Position numbers and translations under genes: made by a program. Shown piece after piece: positions 6,268 to 14,477 of a DNA stretch of 64,000 nucleotides (position 1 is its first letter; the number at the start of each line of letters is the position of its first letter). Source of the stretch: Clostridia bacterium. Its GTDB lineage: Bacteria > Bacillota > Clostridia > Oscillospirales > Oscillospiraceae. Where the stretch lies: contig SAAS01000005.1 in NCBI GenBank assembly GCA_009929315.1, forward strand, positions 1 to 64,000, read 5' to 3'. The notes under the pieces were generated by a model. It saw nothing but the letters and a program-made list of their open reading frames with translations. It had not been told where the DNA came from and searched no databases.

Positions 6268-6296
6268 TAGACTGCCCCACTGCTGCATGCTATAAT
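6268..6296 (+). promoter_or_regulatory. Extended -10 promoter of the xer gene
   Basis: TAGACT (6268-6273), 17-base spacer, TATAAT (6291-6296) preceded by TGC, giving an extended -10. It starts after the dif-like element, so the recombinase has its own promoter independent of the phage. Confidence 0.7.
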
Positions 6297-6394
6297 AATA
6301 TCATAAAACTACCGCCACTAACACATAGCATTTCTCTGCGAAACTATTGTTATGGTTAAACAGATTATTTTCGCTTTTTAAGGAGCGCCGTATT

Positions 6395-7411
6395 ATGGAT
6401 TATCGTACCGAATCGCCGCAAATACTTAAAGATTTCCTTATGTACCACGAAACCATCAAAGGTCACTCTTCTAAGACCGTTGATGAGTATTTTTTAGATC
6501 TGCGAACATTTTTTCGCTTTCTTAAAATCGAACGCGGTATTGTTCCGCGAATAACTGATTTTGATGATATTTCGATATTGGATGTAAATCTTGATTTTGT
6601 GCGCTGCGTTACGCTTAATGAGGTTTATGATTACCTTGCCTACCTCGCCCGCGACCGTGTCGTTAACCAAAATAGCCGTTCCAAGAAATATGGCTTGTCC
6701 CCGACTACTCGTGCAAGAAAAATTGCATGTATTCGCAGTTTCTACAAGTATTTGACCGTAAAAGCCAAATTACTGTCAGAGAACCCGGTTGCTGACCTTG
6801 ATTCCCCAAAAACCCCGAAAACCCTCCCCCACTATCTCTCTCTGGATGAAAGCCGCCGTCTTTTAAGTTCGATTGATGGTAAATTTAGGGAACGTGATTA
6901 CTGTATTATATGCATTTTTTTGAACTGTGGTCTTCGTATTTCGGAAATTGTCGGTCTAAATGTCTCTGATTTTCATACAGAAAGTCTGCGCGTAATCGGC
7001 AAGGGCAACAAAGAGCGCATAGCCTATTTAAACGACGCAACTGTAAAAGCGCTTCTTGACTGGCTAGAGGTACGAAAACACCTTGTTCCCGCTCATGAGC
7101 CGGCGTTATTTGTTTCCAACCGCCGAACGCGAATTTCCAGGGAAATGGTTCACAGCATGGTAAAAACAAATCTTCTTCGCGCGGGTCTTGACCGAACACA
7201 GTATTCCGCTCACAAGCTTCGCCATACCGCCGCCACTCTGATGCTGCAAAATGGTGTTGACGTACGAACGCTTCAAGAGGTTTTGGGGCATGAACATCTG
7301 AATACGACACAGATTTATACTCACGTCGATAATTCAGAGCTTCGAGTGGCCGCCGCTGCCAATCCCCTCGCCCATTTTGCGCCGAACAAGGATGAGTCTG
7401 AAAAGAAATAG
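6395..7411 (+). CDS. Tyrosine recombinase, XerC/XerD/XerS type
   Basis: I place the start at ATG 6395, nine bases after AAGGAG; an in-frame upstream ATG (6347) has no such site. The 338-residue protein has an N-terminal SAM-like DNA-binding domain and a complete catalytic domain: Arg in NCGLRISEIVGL, Lys in IGKGNKER, H-x-x-R in AHKLRHTAA, His in LGHEHLNTTQ and Tyr in IYTHV. Such enzymes resolve chromosome dimers at dif. The dif-like sequence about 170 bases upstream recalls the streptococcal xerS-difSL and epsilonproteobacterial xerH-difH layout, where a lone recombinase lies beside its site. It could alternatively be phage-borne, but it is separate from the phage operon and has its own promoter. 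Confidence 0.85.
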   Translation: MDYRTESPQILKDFLMYHETIKGHSSKTVDEYFLDLRTFFRFLKIERGIVPRITDFDDISILDVNLDFVRCVTLNEVYDYLAYLARDRVVNQNSRSKKYGLSPTTRARKIACIRSFYKYLTVKAKLLSENPVADLDSPKTPKTLPHYLSLDESRRLLSSIDGKFRERDYCIICIFLNCGLRISEIVGLNVSDFHTESLRVIGKGNKERIAYLNDATVKALLDWLEVRKHLVPAHEPALFVSNRRTRISREMVHSMVKTNLLRAGLDRTQYSAHKLRHTAATLMLQNGVDVRTLQEVLGHEHLNTTQIYTHVDNSELRVAAAANPLAHFAPNKDESEKK

Positions 7412-7511
7412 AGCGCACAGCATTATGAACTATAATTCATCTGGCAATTCTCTCTAATCAGCATTATTAAGTTGAAATACTTCAAATAACACATATAATC
7501 CCAACACCATC

Positions 7512-7540
7512 TTGACATTCCCCTCCCAAGCTAATAGAAT
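7512..7540 (+). promoter_or_regulatory. Sigma-A promoter of the alpha/beta hydrolase gene
   Basis: TTGACA (7512-7517), 17-base spacer, TAGAAT (7535-7540). Transcription should start near 7547, just before a palindrome in the leader. Confidence 0.78.
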
Positions 7541-7552
7541 GTTAGCAGCATT

Positions 7553-7574
7553 ATAATGAATACTGATTCATTAT
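7553..7574. promoter_or_regulatory. Perfect 9-bp palindrome in the hydrolase leader
   Basis: ATAATGAAT (7553-7561) and ATTCATTAT (7566-7574) pair exactly around ACTG. It lies between the predicted transcription start and the ribosome site, so it could be a repressor operator or an mRNA hairpin. Confidence 0.55.
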
Positions 7575-7596
7575 TCTATAATTGGGAGGGTATTAT

Positions 7597-8409
7597 ATGG
7601 CGATTTATGAGTATAAAGGCACTCAACTCTTTTATGAAGAACTGGGCGATCCAAACGGCAAAAACACCGTCGCTTTTCTAAACGGAGTAATGGCTTCGAC
7701 ATCAAGCTGGGCATACCTGACCCCCGTTTTTGTGAAATTGGGCTTTAGGGTCATCCTTCACGATTTCAAAGGGCAGCTCAAGTCATCAAAGCCCTCCGGT
7801 CCATATACTTTTTTAGAGCATTGCGACGAAGCGAGAGCGCTTTTTGAACATCTTGGTATAAAGAAGCTCCATCTTGTCGGCACTTCCTACGGCGGTGAAA
7901 TTGCCATGAAATTCGCCGTTTTATATCCCGAGATGGTGAAAACAATTTCCATTATCGACTCCGTAAGCGAGCTTGATTCCGTATTGGAAGGTTTCGTGCT
8001 TGGATGGAGCGCGCTTTGCGACATCGGAGACGGAGAACTATTCTTTAACGGTATGGCGCCGAGCATTTACGGCCCCGATTTTATGGCCTTAAATCGCGCT
8101 ATGCTGGCCGAACGAGCTAAGGCCGTAAAGTCCTTCCCTGCCGACTATCTGCAAGGACAAAAAATCCTCTATGACACCTTTTTGCAGAATGTGACTATGA
8201 CGGATGAACTTACAAGGATTGAATGTCCGGCACTTATTGTTTGCGGCGAAGACGATATTTTAAAGCCGCCAAAATTCTCGCAGATTATAGCCGACCATAT
8301 CCCAAATTCGGAGTATATTACAATTCCGAACTGCGGTCATGTCGCCATTTTTGAAAAGCCTAAGGAGCTGGAATCGGCTTTATCAGGCTTCATTCTCAAA
8401 CATTGCTGA
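7597..8409 (+). CDS. Alpha/beta hydrolase
   Basis: The ATG at 7597 follows GGGAGG by six bases, so I use it instead of an upstream in-frame codon; the product has 270 residues. It has a full alpha/beta hydrolase triad: nucleophile Ser in GTSYGGE, Asp in CGEDDILKPP and His in NCGHVAIFEKP. An oxyanion region is seen in FLNGVMAS. No signal peptide is present, so it acts in the cytoplasm. Substrate cannot be told; the family includes esterases, lactonases and haloperoxidase-like enzymes. It is a single-gene unit with its own promoter and terminator. Confidence 0.85.
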   Translation: MAIYEYKGTQLFYEELGDPNGKNTVAFLNGVMASTSSWAYLTPVFVKLGFRVILHDFKGQLKSSKPSGPYTFLEHCDEARALFEHLGIKKLHLVGTSYGGEIAMKFAVLYPEMVKTISIIDSVSELDSVLEGFVLGWSALCDIGDGELFFNGMAPSIYGPDFMALNRAMLAERAKAVKSFPADYLQGQKILYDTFLQNVTMTDELTRIECPALIVCGEDDILKPPKFSQIIADHIPNSEYITIPNCGHVAIFEKPKELESALSGFILKHC

Positions 8410-8429
8410 ATAACCTCGTACAAATTTTG

Positions 8430-8468
8430 CAGCCGCTTTAGTCATAACAGACTCAGGCGGCTGTTTTT
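8430..8468 (+). terminator. Terminator after the alpha/beta hydrolase
   Basis: CAGCCGC (8430-8436) pairs with GCGGCTG (8457-8463), the loop can pair further (AGTC/GACT), and TTTTT follows. Confidence 0.85.
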
Positions 8469-8521
8469 CGGTGCTCAATTAAGTCTATAATAAATGCATC
8501 TGCGGAATTTCATGTCCCTCC

Positions 8522-8550
8522 TTGCAATTTTGTGTATTATCCTGTAAAAT
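8522..8550 (+). promoter_or_regulatory. Sigma-A promoter of the MBOAT operon
   Basis: TTGCAA (8522-8527), 17-base spacer, TAAAAT (8545-8550). The coding start is 34 bases downstream. Confidence 0.65.
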
Positions 8551-8583
8551 ATTATATCATGCGTTTGCGGAGGATAGTTCTTA

Positions 8584-9987
8584 ATGGTTTTTTCAAGCAT
8601 ACTATTTATGTTTGTATATCTGCCGGTTGTTCTGGCAGTTTATTATTTTGTCCCCTGGAAGTGGCGCAATCCATGGCTGTTCGTTGTAAACCTGATATTC
8701 TACGGCTGGGGTGAACCTGTTTACATTCTGCTGATGTTGTTTTCCATCGTCGTTAACTACATTTCAGGACTGTTTGTCGGTAAGTACAGAGATAATAATA
8801 AACAAAAAGCACGAACTTTTCTCATTATTAACATCGTTATAAACCTTGCTCTGCTTATGTTCTTTAAGTATTACGATCTATTTGCAGTAACGCTTAATCA
8901 AATCCCCGGACTTGATTTTATTAAGCCTCTGGGCGTTGCGCTTCCCATAGGCATTTCCTTCTACACCTTCCAAACCATGTCTTATCCCATTGACATTTAT
9001 CGCGGTGACGGCGATGTCCAGAAGAATTTCATCAGCTTCGGAACATTTGTCGCACTTTTCCCTCAGCTGATTGCCGGTCCTATTATCCGCTACAAGGACG
9101 TCGCCTCTCAGCTTAATTTCCGTGCCAGCTCTCCCGATCAATTTGCCAGCGGTGTGCGGCGTTTCACAGTCGGTCTCGGGAAAAAGGTTCTGATCGCGAA
9201 CAATATCGGCAAGCTTTGGGATACCTATTCTGTTATGGCAACTTCCGACTTGAGCGTTGTCGGATCTTGGGTTGGTATTCTTGCTTTTTCACTCCAGATT
9301 TATTTTGATTTTTCAGGTTACAGCGATATGGCTGTGGGCCTTGGACGTATGCTCGGCTTCGAGTTCATGGAAAACTTTAATTACCCGTACATCGCGAAAA
9401 GTGTCACAGAATTTTGGCGGCGCTGGCATATCAGCCTCGGCACATGGTTCCGCGACTATGTCTATATCCCCCTCGGCGGCAATCGTAAGGGAAAGTACCG
9501 TCAGCTGCTTAATATCACGATTGTCTGGGCGCTCACGGGTTTCTGGCACGGCGCCAACTGGACCTTCATGCTTTGGGGACTTTATTACGCGGCATTTCTC
9601 ATCTTTGAGAAGCTCTTCTGGCTTGAAAAGCTTGAAAAGGCCCCAATATTTGTCGGTCATGTCTATACGATTTTTGTCGCGGTTTGCGGCTGGGTGCTCT
9701 TCCAGCTGACCTCGCTTTCCGCCTGCGCAATGTATTACAAGGCGATGTTCGGCTTTGGCAGCGGCGGTTTCTTTAAGCCTGTGGACGGCTACTATTTAGT
9801 TTCGTTTGCCGTTATGTTCGCGGTTTCAATCATTGCCTGTACTCCTCTTCTCAAGAACCTGTATAAAAAGCTCCCCGAGAAAACGCAGGCCTTTGCAACC
9901 CCTGTTCTGATAGTCGTCATGCTGCTGGTATGCACAGCTTACCTTGTCGACGCGACCTATAACCCCTTCCTGTATTTCCGCTTCTAA
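8584..9987 (+). CDS. MBOAT-family O-acyltransferase (AlgI-like)
   Basis: A 467-residue polytopic membrane protein opening with FSSILFMFVYLPVVLAVYYFV, a common beginning of AlgI-type proteins. The MBOAT signature is complete: an EFWRRWHISLGTW stretch, RDYVYIPLGGNRKG and the catalytic-histidine motif GFWHGANWTFMLWG. Family members move an acetyl group across the membrane for transfer to exopolysaccharide or cell-wall polymers. GCGGAGGA supplies the ribosome site. The next gene (DHHW protein) starts 12 bases later, which is the usual pairing of a membrane donor protein with an extracytoplasmic transferase. The actual polymer is unknown. Confidence 0.9.
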   Translation: MVFSSILFMFVYLPVVLAVYYFVPWKWRNPWLFVVNLIFYGWGEPVYILLMLFSIVVNYISGLFVGKYRDNNKQKARTFLIINIVINLALLMFFKYYDLFAVTLNQIPGLDFIKPLGVALPIGISFYTFQTMSYPIDIYRGDGDVQKNFISFGTFVALFPQLIAGPIIRYKDVASQLNFRASSPDQFASGVRRFTVGLGKKVLIANNIGKLWDTYSVMATSDLSVVGSWVGILAFSLQIYFDFSGYSDMAVGLGRMLGFEFMENFNYPYIAKSVTEFWRRWHISLGTWFRDYVYIPLGGNRKGKYRQLLNITIVWALTGFWHGANWTFMLWGLYYAAFLIFEKLFWLEKLEKAPIFVGHVYTIFVAVCGWVLFQLTSLSACAMYYKAMFGFGSGGFFKPVDGYYLVSFAVMFAVSIIACTPLLKNLYKKLPEKTQAFATPVLIVVMLLVCTAYLVDATYNPFLYFRF

Positions 9988-9999
9988 GAGGTAGAATTT

Positions 10000-11133
10000 A
10001 TGACAAAACACTCCTCATGGGTTCAAATTATTATATTTACGGCTTTTATAGCCGTCTTCTTCGCGCTCTTTATAATCCTGCCTGATAAAGGCTTTTCTGA
10101 GCAGGAAAACAGAGTGCTTCAGTCGGCGCCGCACTTCAGCCTCGAGTCGCTCTTCGCCAAGAAATTCACCACCCAGTTTGAAAGCTATACAACCGACCAG
10201 TTTCCCTTCCGTGACAGTTGGACGACAGCTAAGGCAAGGTGTGAGCTGGCAATCGGCAAAGAAGAAAATAAGGGCGTTTATCTCTGCGCTGACGACACAC
10301 TTATAGAGGCCTTTGAGGCACCAGACAAAACACAGCTCGATACTAATATCGGCGCTGTAAAAAGCTTTGCCGAGAGTTCGCTCGTGCCCGTTTATTTCGC
10401 GCTCATCCCGGGTAATTCGGAAATTCATTCCGATATAATTCCGAAAAACGCCCCTAACGACAGTCAGAAAGCTGTTATAGATTATTGCTACGCAAATTCG
10501 GGAGCAAAAAACATTGATATTTACAGCGATTTGGCCGCACATTCGGATGAATATATTTTTTACCGTACCGACCACCACTGGACAAGCCTCGGCGCTTACT
10601 ACGGCTACGAAACTCTGATGAATGCAATGGGCTGCTCCCCCACTCCCCTTTCCGAGTTTACTCCGCGAACAGTTACGGATAAGTTCTACGGCACGGTCTA
10701 TTCCAAATCCGGTATGAGCTGGGTAAGTCCGGATTCCATCGAAATCTTTGCCGAGCAGGACGCGGCGACCGAGGTTACAAACTATTCGTCGAACGAGCCC
10801 GTGTCCGGTACCCTGTATGATGACACATATTTGGACAAAAAGGATAAATATTCCATGTTCTTGGGCGGCAATACCCCGCTTGTGATTATCAAAACCAAGA
10901 ACACCGACGCTCCGTCAATCCTCATTCTGCGTGACAGCTACATGGATTCGCTTATCCCGTTCCTGCAGAATAATTTCTCCGAAATTCATGTCATGGATTT
11001 GCGTTATTATAAGACGCAGCTTGCCCAGTCAACCGTAAGCGACTATGTTAAGGCAAACGGAATCGACGAGGTTCTCGTTTGTTACAGCGTTTATAATTTC
11101 GGCACCGACACGAATTTGTTCCTTCTGACATAA
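10000..11133 (+). CDS. DHHW/AlgJ-like extracytoplasmic O-acetyl transfer protein
   Basis: A 377-residue protein with one N-terminal membrane anchor (about residues 8-27) and an outer domain. The signature DHHW is at 191-194 (YRTDHHWTSLGAYYGYE), and RDSYMDS (311-317) carries the presumed catalytic Ser313 of the SGNH-like fold. The family works with MBOAT proteins to acetylate exported polysaccharides. GAGGTAG lies before its ATG and it is co-transcribed with the preceding MBOAT gene. A strong stem-loop ends the operon. Confidence 0.85.
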   Translation: MTKHSSWVQIIIFTAFIAVFFALFIILPDKGFSEQENRVLQSAPHFSLESLFAKKFTTQFESYTTDQFPFRDSWTTAKARCELAIGKEENKGVYLCADDTLIEAFEAPDKTQLDTNIGAVKSFAESSLVPVYFALIPGNSEIHSDIIPKNAPNDSQKAVIDYCYANSGAKNIDIYSDLAAHSDEYIFYRTDHHWTSLGAYYGYETLMNAMGCSPTPLSEFTPRTVTDKFYGTVYSKSGMSWVSPDSIEIFAEQDAATEVTNYSSNEPVSGTLYDDTYLDKKDKYSMFLGGNTPLVIIKTKNTDAPSILILRDSYMDSLIPFLQNNFSEIHVMDLRYYKTQLAQSTVSDYVKANGIDEVLVCYSVYNFGTDTNLFLLT

Positions 11134-11139
11134 AACAAT

Positions 11140-11170
11140 AAGAGCGGCATCCTTTGGATGCCGCTCTTTA
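11140..11170. terminator. Bidirectional terminator between convergent genes
   Basis: A perfect 13-base stem (11140-11152 with 11156-11168) and a TTT loop. It lies between the DHHW gene and the leftward LiaF-like gene and can serve both. Confidence 0.85.
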
Positions 11171-11180
11171 AAATGTCAAT

Positions 11181-11864
11181 TTACTTTATATTTGTCCCGC
11201 CAAAGATACTCATTGCTCGTATCAGAACAGTCGGGGCGTTTTCCCCCGCTTCGGAGGTGAAGCTGTTTTCGACTCCGCCCAATATCGGAGTGCTGTCAAC
11301 AACCGCTTTGACGTACTTCGGAAGAACAATATCGGTTCCGCCGAAAACCGTGTACGAATTGATAATACAATCGCGTTTGATAACCGCGTTTGAAAGTATC
11401 AGGTCGATACCGCCGAAAATCGCGTAAGAATTGGCTCCGCGGAAATCAACTCCGTTAAACTGCGGCGTGTTGCCCCCGAAAACCGCAAAATAGTTTTCTC
11501 CGTTGCTTCCGGCAAATACACCGTTGTTGCTCTCTTTTCTGAATCTGATTGGCTTGCGGAATAACAGGCTCAATCCGAAAATAACAACCGCGTAAGGAAG
11601 CATCAGCTTGTAGCCAAGGCCATCTCGGAGCACATCCTGCGCCGCAAGCAGCAGCAGCACGCCGATACCTGCGCCAATCGTATTGAAAAGGTTAAATCCG
11701 CTGTTGATTATTGAAATAACACAGGGTACGATTATAAACAGTGTCCACCAGCCATCGAAAGAGACCTTATACTGCTCCCAGAAGCCCAGAGCCTGCCCTC
11801 CGAAAAAAACGCCAAGGGCGATTACCAATATGCCCAATATGATTGAAACAGTGCTTTTTTTCAT
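11181..11864 (-). CDS. LiaF-like membrane protein with C-terminal FGG repeat domain
   Basis: A 227-residue protein with four hydrophobic segments in residues 5-102, then a soluble domain with five repeats built around a hydrophobic-hydrophobic-G-G turn: AVFGG (128), AIFGG (149), TVFGG (173), ILGG (194) and SIFGG (220). This is the layout of LiaF/DUF5668-type 'cell wall-active antibiotics response' proteins, whose repeated turns suggest a beta-helix. In bacilli LiaF restrains the LiaRS envelope-stress kinase. No kinase or regulator gene is adjacent, so this copy is solitary. GGAGAAC is its ribosome site. Confidence 0.75.
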   Translation of the reverse strand: MKKSTVSIILGILVIALGVFFGGQALGFWEQYKVSFDGWWTLFIIVPCVISIINSGFNLFNTIGAGIGVLLLLAAQDVLRDGLGYKLMLPYAVVIFGLSLLFRKPIRFRKESNNGVFAGSNGENYFAVFGGNTPQFNGVDFRGANSYAIFGGIDLILSNAVIKRDCIINSYTVFGGTDIVLPKYVKAVVDSTPILGGVENSFTSEAGENAPTVLIRAMSIFGGTNIK

Positions 11865-11901
11865 AAACCCGTTCTCCTAAGTGTTTTTCGATGGTAGCTT
11901 G

Positions 11902-11942
11902 TTTAAAGCGGCAAACAAACCTTTGCTGCTTGCCGCTTTAAA
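11902..11942 (-). terminator. Stem-loop after yebC
   Basis: A perfect 13-base inverted repeat (TTTAAAGCGGCAA at 11902-11914 with 11930-11942) between the yebC stop and the LiaF-like gene. A clean T-run is missing on the minus strand, so termination efficiency is uncertain. Confidence 0.6.
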
Positions 11943-11956
11943 ACAAATTAGCTCTA

Positions 11957-12694
11957 TTACTCTTCGTTATCCCAGTTGTGCCAGACATTCTGAACATCGT
12001 CGTTGTCCTCGAACATTTCGAGCATCTTGTTCATGTTCTTAACGTCGTCCTCACCGGCGAGCTTAATATAGTTTTGGGGAACCATTTCAACTTCGGCGGA
12101 GAGGAATTTATAGCCCTGTGCTTCGAGCGCCGAAGCAACCGCCTGAAAACTTTCGGGTGAGGTGTAAACCACAAAAGTTTCGTCCTCAGTAACGCAGTCG
12201 TCGGCTCCCGCGTCCAGCGAGGCCATCATAACCGTGTCTTCATCGAGTTTTAAGTCCTCGTTGTCAATGATAATAACGCCCTTTTTATCGAAGGACCACG
12301 AAACACAGCCTGCCATGCCCATATTGCCGCCGTATTTATCAAAATAGTGGCGCATTTCGGAGGCGGTACGGTTGCGATTATCCGTCATTGTTTCAACAAT
12401 AACGGCAACACCGCAGGGTCCGTAGCCTTCGTAAGTTATGCTCTCGTAGTTTGAAGAATCGCCGCTGCCCATGCCCTTTTCTATGGCGCGCTTAATATTG
12501 TCGTTTGGCATATTAGCAGCTTTTGCCTTAGTGATTACCGCGGCAAGGCGTGAGTTGTTGGCGGGATCTCCGCCTCCGCCCTCTTTAACCGCGACTATCA
12601 TCTCTCTGGCGATTTTTGTAAATATTTTACCGCGTTTTGCATCCGCGGCTCCCTTGGTTTTCTGAATATTGTGCCATTTGGAATGACCGGACAT
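11957..12694 (-). CDS. yebC: YebC/PmpR family protein (translation/transcription factor)
   Basis: The start at 12694 gives the family N-terminus MSGHSKWHNIQKTKGAADAK, with AGAGGAG seven bases upstream; the in-frame extension to 12736 is unlikely. The 245-residue protein has the conserved PNDNIKRAIEKG, YEGYGPCGVAVIVE and LTDNRNR-like (MTDNRNRTASEMR) stretches. YebC proteins have been described as transcription regulators and, more recently, as factors helping ribosomes at proline-rich stalls. It is followed by a stem-loop and lies downstream of sipL. Confidence 0.93.
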   Translation of the reverse strand: MSGHSKWHNIQKTKGAADAKRGKIFTKIAREMIVAVKEGGGGDPANNSRLAAVITKAKAANMPNDNIKRAIEKGMGSGDSSNYESITYEGYGPCGVAVIVETMTDNRNRTASEMRHYFDKYGGNMGMAGCVSWSFDKKGVIIIDNEDLKLDEDTVMMASLDAGADDCVTEDETFVVYTSPESFQAVASALEAQGYKFLSAEVEMVPQNYIKLAGEDDVKNMNKMLEMFEDNDDVQNVWHNWDNEE

Positions 12695-12786
12695 ATCAAC
12701 AGCTCCTCTTGTGTTTTGCAGTCGATATTCTATCATACAATCAAAGCGGGCGCAAGTACTTATTCCTCCGAATCACCCGCGACAGC

Positions 12787-14310
12787 TCACTTCGCACGCG
12801 GTATCAATAGCGGCCTTCTAGAAACATTAAAGCCATCAGCGGTTTTATTGGCGTTTTCAATCATTTCCATCGTCGAGCTGTATTTTTTTGCAAGGTTCCA
12901 AAGGTCGTATTCTCTCGGCGAGCAGATAACAATAAGCGACGGGCGGCCGACACCCTTTAAAATACTCTCCTCGCTCATTTCAAGGCCGCACACGGCGTTT
13001 ATTTCCTGATACTCCCTTATGTTATACACAATCAAAACATCGGCGCTAAACTCTGCGTTCGCCCCCATACCCAAAACTGCTGTTTTATCACAGCATACGG
13101 CCTTGAGCCTTAGCTCCTGATTCATGTCAAGCTCTATCTTTTCGTTAGCCGAGAGTTTGAGCTCGATTGCCTCAAGCTCTCTTCCTTCTGAAAGCCCGAC
13201 ACCACTCACATCAGCACGAACGGAAATTTCGCTTCCCTCGGCCTCTGCACAGATTTCGGATATGGCTGCATACATTATTTCCGTCAAGGCAGCTCTCGAC
13301 TGCAATTTGCCCCTCATGTTGAGCATCAGCGTCTTTTCCGGCAGACATTTCACAAGCTTCATGTTGGCTGTTTCCGCCGTGAGCTTATATTCGTTGCTGT
13401 AAGCGTCGGCTATGTAGGCTGAGCATTTTGCCTCGCGGCTGACAGCCTGAGCCGTCATGTGATACTGCGCGGAGCATATAAAGTCATTTTCTCTGCCCGA
13501 AAGCATTGTAAATTCCGCATCTCTGAGCCTGATGCAGACGGTATTCATAATGCTTTCACCGTAGGTTTCAAGTTCCATTATTTGTGAAAACTGTGTGGAA
13601 AATTTGCTATCAAAAAGGCTCTCGTCGTCCTCGTTCAGAAATACTGCCGATGTATTTGCCTCTGCTTTAATAACCACCTTGTTACCAACCGCTTTTACGT
13701 CGGAAACGCAGATTTCTGTCTGGGCGCTCAGCATTTTAACACTCATACTGCCGCTTTCGGAAAGCCTGTATTCGTCCGAAACAACAAAGCTCTTTTCGCT
13801 TATGCACACCACGGGAGTGTGCTCAATTTCTTTTTGCAGTATATATACGGACGCGTTTTCATCCTGGCATAAGTTGTCCCAAAACACGAGCTTATCCGCC
13901 GCAAGGCAGCAGATATGGGCGGAAACATTCGCTCTTATCAGCAGCTTGCGCGGATTTAGTGTTCGGGCATCGAGATTGCAAAGCTCGCACTTTGTAACGA
14001 TTTTCGTGTTTTCATCTGCTCCGGGAACCGCAACCATCATATCCAAGGGCATTTTTGCCGTCAAGTGCTGCACCTTTCCGTTGCCGTCGGCGGCGTAAAT
14101 TATACTTATCTCAATTGCGGCGCATATTAAAATTTCATCAGCTTTGGCCTTCTGCGACGAGCGCAGCAATTGCCCGCGGATGTCGAGAATCTTCCCAATA
14201 TCCGCGCATACGTCAGGTACAACAAGCTCCATGGTTTCCTCTTTGACAATTTCATTTTCGTATATAGGTTTAAAATAATGGCTTGTAGCGGCGTGAAGCG
14301 CAACGCGCAT
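12787..14310 (-). CDS. sipL: SipL-like spore-coat morphogenesis protein (SPOCS/DUF3794 domains plus LysM)
   Basis: The 507-residue protein has repeated SPOCS/DUF3794 segments. The N-terminal one is around residues 30-150 (VPDVCADIGKILDIRG...) and the last around 310-430. A C-terminal LysM-like domain spans about 450-495 (SREYDLWNLAKKYSSTMEMI). In Clostridioides difficile SipL binds SpoIVA through its LysM domain and is needed for coat assembly around the forespore. Its length matches SipL. GAAAGGAC precedes the ATG. A spoVM microgene lies immediately upstream on the same strand, and SpoVM is the membrane anchor of SpoIVA, so the two adjacent genes serve the same layer. Confidence 0.8.
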   Translation of the reverse strand: MRVALHAATSHYFKPIYENEIVKEETMELVVPDVCADIGKILDIRGQLLRSSQKAKADEILICAAIEISIIYAADGNGKVQHLTAKMPLDMMVAVPGADENTKIVTKCELCNLDARTLNPRKLLIRANVSAHICCLAADKLVFWDNLCQDENASVYILQKEIEHTPVVCISEKSFVVSDEYRLSESGSMSVKMLSAQTEICVSDVKAVGNKVVIKAEANTSAVFLNEDDESLFDSKFSTQFSQIMELETYGESIMNTVCIRLRDAEFTMLSGRENDFICSAQYHMTAQAVSREAKCSAYIADAYSNEYKLTAETANMKLVKCLPEKTLMLNMRGKLQSRAALTEIMYAAISEICAEAEGSEISVRADVSGVGLSEGRELEAIELKLSANEKIELDMNQELRLKAVCCDKTAVLGMGANAEFSADVLIVYNIREYQEINAVCGLEMSEESILKGVGRPSLIVICSPREYDLWNLAKKYSSTMEMIENANKTADGFNVSRRPLLIPRAK

Positions 14311-14389
14311 ATTATCAGTCCTTTCATTACTGTTTCTCTTAACAGTATGATAAGGACCTGCAATTTATTCTTTTTTTATCGATTGAGAG

Positions 14390-14455
14390 CTAACGAAACA
14401 GCTTTCCGAGAACAAACCTAATAAATTTCGGCGGATAAAATACCTTAATTTTCAT
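14390..14455 (-). CDS. spoVM: SpoVM-like amphipathic spore-coat anchor peptide (21 residues)
   Basis: The gene starts at ATG 14455, five bases after GGAGGG, and encodes only 21 residues ending in GKLFR. Its beginning MKIKVFYPPKF lines up with Bacillus SpoVM (MKFYTIKLPKF): Met1, Lys2, the essential Pro9, Lys10 and Phe11 coincide, and the rest forms a basic amphipathic helix. SpoVM senses forespore membrane curvature and anchors SpoIVA. Synteny agrees: in Bacillus spoVM follows prpC-prkC-rsgA-rpe-thiN; here it follows prpC-prkC-rsgA. The neighbour sipL encodes a SpoIVA partner. It is shorter than Bacillus SpoVM (26 residues). Confidence 0.75.
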   Translation of the reverse strand: MKIKVFYPPKFIRFVLGKLFR

Positions 14456-14477
14456 ATTGTCCCTCCAAATGTTTTGT

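Noticed and set aside
6906..7418. 170-codon minus-strand ORF opposite the recombinase
   Set aside because: Shadow of the xer coding frame, whose catalytic residues are all present.
9257..9709. 150-codon ORF inside the MBOAT gene
   Set aside because: Ser/Arg-rich alternative frame without ribosome site; MBOAT signatures identify the real frame.
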